Assembly (NCBI GenBank): GCA_002419055.1
Contig: DIFI01000017.1
Coordinates: forward strand, 124,001-188,000
Source: Peptococcaceae bacterium UBA5752
GTDB taxonomy: Bacteria; Bacillota; Dehalobacteriia; UBA4068
Reading direction: 5' to 3'
Length of the DNA: 64,000 nucleotides
In this document: one piece after another, positions 60,335 through 64,000 of the stretch
Layout: every line of letters starts with the position of its first letter
Position numbering within the stretch: position 1 is the first letter of the stretch
The notes under the pieces: model-generated
Seen by the model: only the letters and a program-made list of their open reading frames with translations
What the model was told of the DNA's origin: nothing
Databases searched by the model: none
Translations under genes and position numbers: made by a program

Positions 60335-61540
60335 TTATTTTTTAGTTGCTTCGGCCAAAGTTTTGGCATCGCGGGCAATCATCAGTTCTTCGTTGGTCGG
60401 CACTACGAAAATGCGCACCTTGGAACCGGGCTTGGTGATTTCGACTTCTTTGCCGCGGCAGTTGTTGGCGACTTCGTCAAACTCTAAGCCGAGGAACGTC
60501 AGTTGTTCGCAGATATGCTGGCGCGTTTCGGGACCGTTTTCGCCGATACCGGCGGTAAAGACGATAGCGTCAACGCCGTTCATCTCCGCCGCATAAGCGC
60601 CGATATACTGCAATACCATCTTATTAAATACTTCAAGCGCAATTTTCGCACGCTCATTGCCTCCGGCAGCCGCTTCCTCGATCAGGCGCATATCGCTGCT
60701 AACGCCGGATAAGCCAAGCAAGCCTGATTTCTTATTCAGTATATCATTGATAGCGGCAGTATCAAGTCCTTCTTTATCCATTAGGATAGGAATGATCGCC
60801 GGGTCGATAGATCCGCAGCGTGTGCCCATGATGATTCCGGCAAGCGGCGTAAAGCCCATCGATGTGTCAATTACTTTGCCGCCTTCGATGGCTGCCAGCG
60901 AGGAGCCGTTGCCAAGGTGGCAGGTGATGATCTTCATCTGATCAAAAGGCTTGCCGCATAATTCGGCAACTCTGGCAGAAACGTAACGGTGCGAAGTGCC
61001 GTGGAAACCATAACGGCGCACGCCGTATTTCTCATAATATTCATAGGGAAGTCCGTATAAATAAGCTTTGGGCGGCATAGTTTGATGGAAGGCAGTATCA
61101 AATACGCCAACCATCACCGCATCCGGCATCTTGGCCTGACAGGCGCGGATACCAAGAATGCTCGGCGGGTTGTGCAACGGCGCCAGCTCGACCAGTTTGG
61201 TCAATACATCCATTACGTCTTCGTTAATAATAACGGAACCGGAGAAAGCAGAGCCGCCATGAATAGTACGATGACCGACAGCGTCGATCTCTTTCATATC
61301 TTTGATCACACCGTGTTTAGGATCGATCAAAGCTTTAGTAACCAGCTCGATCGCCACATTGTGATCGGGGATATGATCCGGCATTTTAATTTTGTCCTGG
61401 CCGGCAGGTTGATGAACCAACCGCGAGCCTTCAAGCCCAATTTTTTCAACAAGCCCTTTGGCCATAACTGTTTCTTTTTCCATGTCAAAAAGCTGATATT
61501 TAAGTGAAGAACTACCACAGTTTAAAACAAGAATTTTCAT
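60335..61540 (-). CDS. ackA: Acetate kinase
   Basis: 401 residues: MKILVLNCGSSSLKYQLFDM, GVFDTAFHQTMPPKAYLYGL, RYGFHGTSHRYVSARVAELC, ITCHLGNGSSLAAIEGGKVI, DTSMGFTPLAG and FTAGIGENGPETR. Converts acetyl phosphate and ADP to acetate and ATP. No pta gene is adjacent. Transcribed leftward from a sigma-A promoter at 61637-61664. Confidence 0.98.
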   Translation of the reverse strand: MKILVLNCGSSSLKYQLFDMEKETVMAKGLVEKIGLEGSRLVHQPAGQDKIKMPDHIPDHNVAIELVTKALIDPKHGVIKDMKEIDAVGHRTIHGGSAFSGSVIINEDVMDVLTKLVELAPLHNPPSILGIRACQAKMPDAVMVGVFDTAFHQTMPPKAYLYGLPYEYYEKYGVRRYGFHGTSHRYVSARVAELCGKPFDQMKIITCHLGNGSSLAAIEGGKVIDTSMGFTPLAGIIMGTRCGSIDPAIIPILMDKEGLDTAAINDILNKKSGLLGLSGVSSDMRLIEEAAAGGNERAKIALEVFNKMVLQYIGAYAAEMNGVDAIVFTAGIGENGPETRQHICEQLTFLGLEFDEVANNCRGKEVEITKPGSKVRIFVVPTNEELMIARDAKTLAEATKK

Positions 61541-61636
61541 AAGCTAACCTCTTAAACATATCTAATATATAATTTCAATTTTTTGATCAATTTTGAATAT
61601 TACCAGTTAGATGGTAACAAGGCCAAAACCCTATAT

Positions 61637-61664
61637 ATTATATCACAAAAACAAGTAATCTCAA
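61637..61664 (-). promoter_or_regulatory. ackA promoter
   Basis: TTGAGA (61659-61664), 16-bp spacer, TATAAT (61637-61642), about 100 bases upstream of the ackA ATG. Confidence 0.6.
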
Positions 61665-61680
61665 GCATTTTGTTGGAATT

Positions 61681-62817
61681 ATGAATAATATGAGCAAAAA
61701 ATTACACTTACCAAATAGTCCCACCATCCTCGGCATACTTGTTGCCCTATTTGTGGTGGGGATGATCGCCTTCCCTGCTACCGCCTTTGCCGCCGCCCGC
61801 GATGGCTTGACGCTCTGGTGGCAGACGGTGCTGCCGGCGCTGCTGCCGTTCTTTGTTGCCTCGGAGCTGCTGATTGGCACCAACACTATCGCCCGCGTCG
61901 GCCGCGCGATGCAACCGCTAATGTGGCCGCTGTTTCGGCTACCGGGTACCTCAGCGTTGGCTGTCGCCATGGGGTTTTGCTCCGGCTTCCCCACCGGCGC
62001 GGCTGTTACGGCAGGGTTGGTAAACAATCGTTTGATCACCAGAAAACAAGCTGGGCGGCTAATCGCGTTTACCAACAACGCCAGCCCCATGTATATCATG
62101 GTTACGGTTGCCACCGGCATATTGCAAACTCCGGCCGCCGCCGCCATACTGCTGGCAGTTCATTATCTCGGCAATCTATTGATCGGTATACTGCTGCGCT
62201 TTGAGGCCGAACCATCCGAATTGAGAACTGTCGACACGCCGCCGACAATGCCGACTATTATCGCTCCGCTGGGGCAATTAATGAAAAGCGCCGCCACCAA
62301 GGCGATAGCTAATGTCTGCCTCGTTGGCTGCTACATAGTATTGTTTGCGGTGCTGGCCGCGCTAATTAACGAGACCGGCCTCAATCATATAATGGCAAAA
62401 ATACTCGCCGCCTGCGGTATAGAGCAAGCGGCGAATGCACTAGCAAGAGGTTTTTGGGAAATGACGATCGGTATTGAAAGCCTCGGCTCCGTCAGTTTAC
62501 CGCTTTATTATAAACTGCCGTTGGCCGCCGCAATATTGGCTTGGGGCGGTATCTCGGTGCAAGCACAGGTAGCGGCCATGGTTGCCGATTGCAACGTCAG
62601 CTGCCGCACTTATCTGCTGGCAAGGCTAATACATACAGTCATTTCCTATATAGCTGTTTATCTTTTAACCAAAAATTTGGCTATAGGTACCATAATAATG
62701 ATTGATACACCCATATCAATGATAACGCCGCTGTGCGGCGGACTGTTGATGCTGGCAATATCGTTATTATTTTTAGCGGTTTTGGTATGTATTGGCAAAA
62801 TTATTTGCCGACGTTAA
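61681..62817 (+). CDS. ylbJ: Sporulation integral membrane protein YlbJ-like
   Basis: 378 residues, about eight to nine membrane segments, nucleoside-recognition (Gate) domain pattern: GLTLWWQTVLPALLPFFVAS, GFCSGFPTGAAVTAGLV, AGRLIAFTNNASPMYIM. YlbJ-type proteins are needed for spore cortex formation in Bacillus. Weak ribosome site at this start; an ATG three codons later is equally possible. Convergent with the next gene, overlapping by 17 bases. Confidence 0.88.
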   Translation: MNNMSKKLHLPNSPTILGILVALFVVGMIAFPATAFAAARDGLTLWWQTVLPALLPFFVASELLIGTNTIARVGRAMQPLMWPLFRLPGTSALAVAMGFCSGFPTGAAVTAGLVNNRLITRKQAGRLIAFTNNASPMYIMVTVATGILQTPAAAAILLAVHYLGNLLIGILLRFEAEPSELRTVDTPPTMPTIIAPLGQLMKSAATKAIANVCLVGCYIVLFAVLAALINETGLNHIMAKILAACGIEQAANALARGFWEMTIGIESLGSVSLPLYYKLPLAAAILAWGGISVQAQVAAMVADCNVSCRTYLLARLIHTVISYIAVYLLTKNLAIGTIIMIDTPISMITPLCGGLLMLAISLLFLAVLVCIGKIICRR

Positions 62818-63265
62818 AATTTTTCAGCTCGTCTCTGTTCTTTTTAACTGAAAAAATAATTTTTTCCAAATTAATTTCTAATTGCTGCAATACATCATCG
62901 GAATAGATAATCGACTCTTTGCGCAATTCTTGCGCCGCCATCTCCGAATTAGCCTGTAATTCCTCGGAGCGTTTGACGGCCTCACGATAAACTTCGGTCT
63001 CGCCGACCAGTTGATTGGCCCGATCTTTGGCATCGGTAAGTATGCGTTGTCCCTGAACTTCTACATTGGCCAGCAACTTATCGCTTTGATTTAGCACATC
63101 GCGCGCCTGACGCATTTCTTCCGGCAATAATGCTTTGATTCTTTCGATATATTCTAATATCATGTCCCCGTCTATTAAAATTTTGCCTGTCAACGGAACA
63201 CGGGAAGCATTATTGACGAAATCTTCAAACTGTTGTAAAACACCATCCAACTGCAAGTTTTCCAT
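62801..63265 (-). CDS. Coiled-coil protein of unknown function downstream of rsmD
   Basis: 154 residues, mostly helical: VLQQFEDFVNNASRVPLTGK, ILIDGDMILEYIERIKALLP, then a long charged helix (DVLNQSDKLLANVEVQGQRI, LTDAKDRANQLVGETEVYRE). Similar proteins in Bacillota lie next to rsmD/coaD and are often labelled ATPase or DivIVA-like. AAGGAGG before the ATG. No catalytic motif. Confidence 0.75.
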   Translation of the reverse strand: MENLQLDGVLQQFEDFVNNASRVPLTGKILIDGDMILEYIERIKALLPEEMRQARDVLNQSDKLLANVEVQGQRILTDAKDRANQLVGETEVYREAVKRSEELQANSEMAAQELRKESIIYSDDVLQQLEINLEKIIFSVKKNRDELKNFNVGK

Positions 63266-63279
63266 TAAAATTGTCCTCC

Positions 63280-63819
63280 TTATTCTTTTTCACAATAATA
63301 TATCGCGGTGTCACCATATTTACTTGTTTTGCTGCTCCGCAGCCCTGCGGGTAATATAAGCTCCGCTTTAACATCAAGCTCCGCAACAATAAGCGTCGTA
63401 TCAGAGATTAATCCCAAAGCCAGCATTTTTTCTAATATTTTTTCCACTAAGCCTTTGTTGTAGGGCGGATCGAGAAATATAATATCAAACGGTTCTTTAA
63501 AACGGTTGATGACGCGCAGCGCGTCGCCGCAGTATAGGCGGCCGCCGAGAGCAGCTGCATTCAGGTTGGTCCTGCTCGCCTGCTGTGCCGCTTTATCGAT
63601 TTCGATTAAGAACGCCTCACGTGCGCCTCTGCTCAAGGCTTCCAGAGCCATGGCGCCGCTGCCCGCGAATGTATCCAGCACTCTAGCATCAATAATGCGG
63701 CTGCCGATGACATTGAAAATTGACTCTCTAACACGATCGGCAGTCGGCCGCGTTTTGTTGCCGGCTGGCGCAATCAATCGCCGTCCGCGTGCCGCACCGG
63801 CAATTATACGCACAAGCAA
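63280..63819 (-). CDS. rsmD: 16S rRNA (guanine966-N2)-methyltransferase RsmD
   Basis: 179 residues: RIIAGAARGRRLIAPAGNKT, RPTADRVRESIFNVIG, VLDTFAGSGAMALEALSRGA and the catalytic FDIIFLDPPYNKG. SAM-dependent methylation of G966 in 16S rRNA. Only 14 bp upstream of the coiled-coil gene, so co-transcribed; coaD, its usual neighbour, is absent at this position. Confidence 0.95.
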   Translation of the reverse strand: MLVRIIAGAARGRRLIAPAGNKTRPTADRVRESIFNVIGSRIIDARVLDTFAGSGAMALEALSRGAREAFLIEIDKAAQQASRTNLNAAALGGRLYCGDALRVINRFKEPFDIIFLDPPYNKGLVEKILEKMLALGLISDTTLIVAELDVKAELILPAGLRSSKTSKYGDTAIYYCEKE

Positions 63820-63901
63820 ACACTTCCTTCTGGCAAAAACTTTCTCTTAAAATTTTTTAAAAAAAGTATAATTAATTTTACCATAAACCACAATATTTAT
63901 T

Positions 63902-63981
63902 GAAGCCGTTAATTCGGTTTCCCTTTTTCGACAGGCAGGATAGCCTGTTTCAATGCAGAGCCGATGAGGCTCTGCTTTTTT
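63902..63981 (+). ncRNA. Candidate structured RNA or leader: three successive hairpins ending in a terminator
   Basis: Plus-strand hairpins are GAAGCCG/CGGTTTC (63902-63921), ACAGGC/GCCTGT (63931-63948) and GCAGAGCC/GGCTCTGC (63955-63975), followed by TTTTTT. No plus-strand gene precedes them. They may be a small RNA or the leader of a gene beyond the window. No known riboswitch family recognised. Confidence 0.35.
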
Positions 63982-64000
63982 ATTGTTTTATTTCTTCTTC

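Noticed and set aside
1..64000. CRISPR arrays, insertion sequences with intact transposases, rRNA operons
   Set aside because: No regularly spaced repeats, no intact transposase and no rRNA sequence were seen.

Overview
This window looks like part of the chromosome of an anaerobic, endospore-forming member of the Bacillota (Firmicutes). Spore-linked genes (a SleL/YaaH-type cortex hydrolase, YlbJ), a double-cubane iron-sulfur reductase with its activase, ferredoxin-type aldo/keto reductase and Firmicutes-type gene order (plsX-acpP-rnc-smc-ftsY, ylxM-ffh-rpsP-khpA-rimM-trmD-rplS) all point that way. Class level is uncertain: Negativicutes or Clostridia both fit. No rRNA, tRNA or CRISPR array was seen. 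The only certain RNA gene is tmRNA (ssrA), with tag AKNNYALAA.

Left part (1-22.8 kb) is accessory in character: a LigD NHEJ ligase running off the left edge; a YhfC-type membrane protein gene with a one-base frameshift, downstream of a decayed MarR gene; lemA and a DUF2207 membrane protein; a second, more decayed copy of the MarR-yhfC 5' region; an ABC-F ATPase, topoisomerase III and YwbE; a small ACT-like protein; a LysM-GH18 spore hydrolase; an orphan carB without carA; a MITE-like inverted repeat; and a four-gene double-cubane-cluster operon (reductase, DUF3343, activase, cysteine desulfurase). Five short sequences resembling the ssrA 3' end, each next to a terminator-like hairpin, are scattered through it. 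The fifth is ssrA itself.

Middle-right core (22.8-30.9 kb) is one leftward run of housekeeping genes: ylxM-ffh-rpsP-khpA-rimM-trmD, a TVP38 membrane protein, rplS, efp, an acidic zinc-ribbon protein, smpB, a small zinc-ribbon protein and ssrA. TrmD carries a second SPOUT methyltransferase domain fused at its C terminus.

From 31 to 48 kb an AT-richer accessory block separates ylxM-ffh from ftsY-smc, which usually lie together. It holds gene fragments (N-terminally truncated ORF, two decayed large serine recombinases, AraC, DUF2975 and PilZ fragments), a nitroreductase, a PadR/DUF1048/ABC-exporter cluster, a molybdate uptake cluster (modABC) with a divergent HTH-PBP regulator, a TauE transporter, a diguanylate cyclase, lipoate-protein ligase with a lipoyl-domain dihydrolipoyl dehydrogenase, and a CMD protein. 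A roughly 100-bp direct repeat derived from the mtaD 3' end brackets 42.5-48.3 kb.

The right end (48.3-64 kb) returns to core genes: mtaD and mtnP (methylthioadenosine salvage through deamination), ftsY, smc, a radical SAM protein, rnc, acpP, plsX, then rpmF, ackA, ylbJ, a coiled-coil protein and rsmD. The last 100 bases hold three successive hairpins ending in a terminator, on the plus strand, belonging to no gene in the window.
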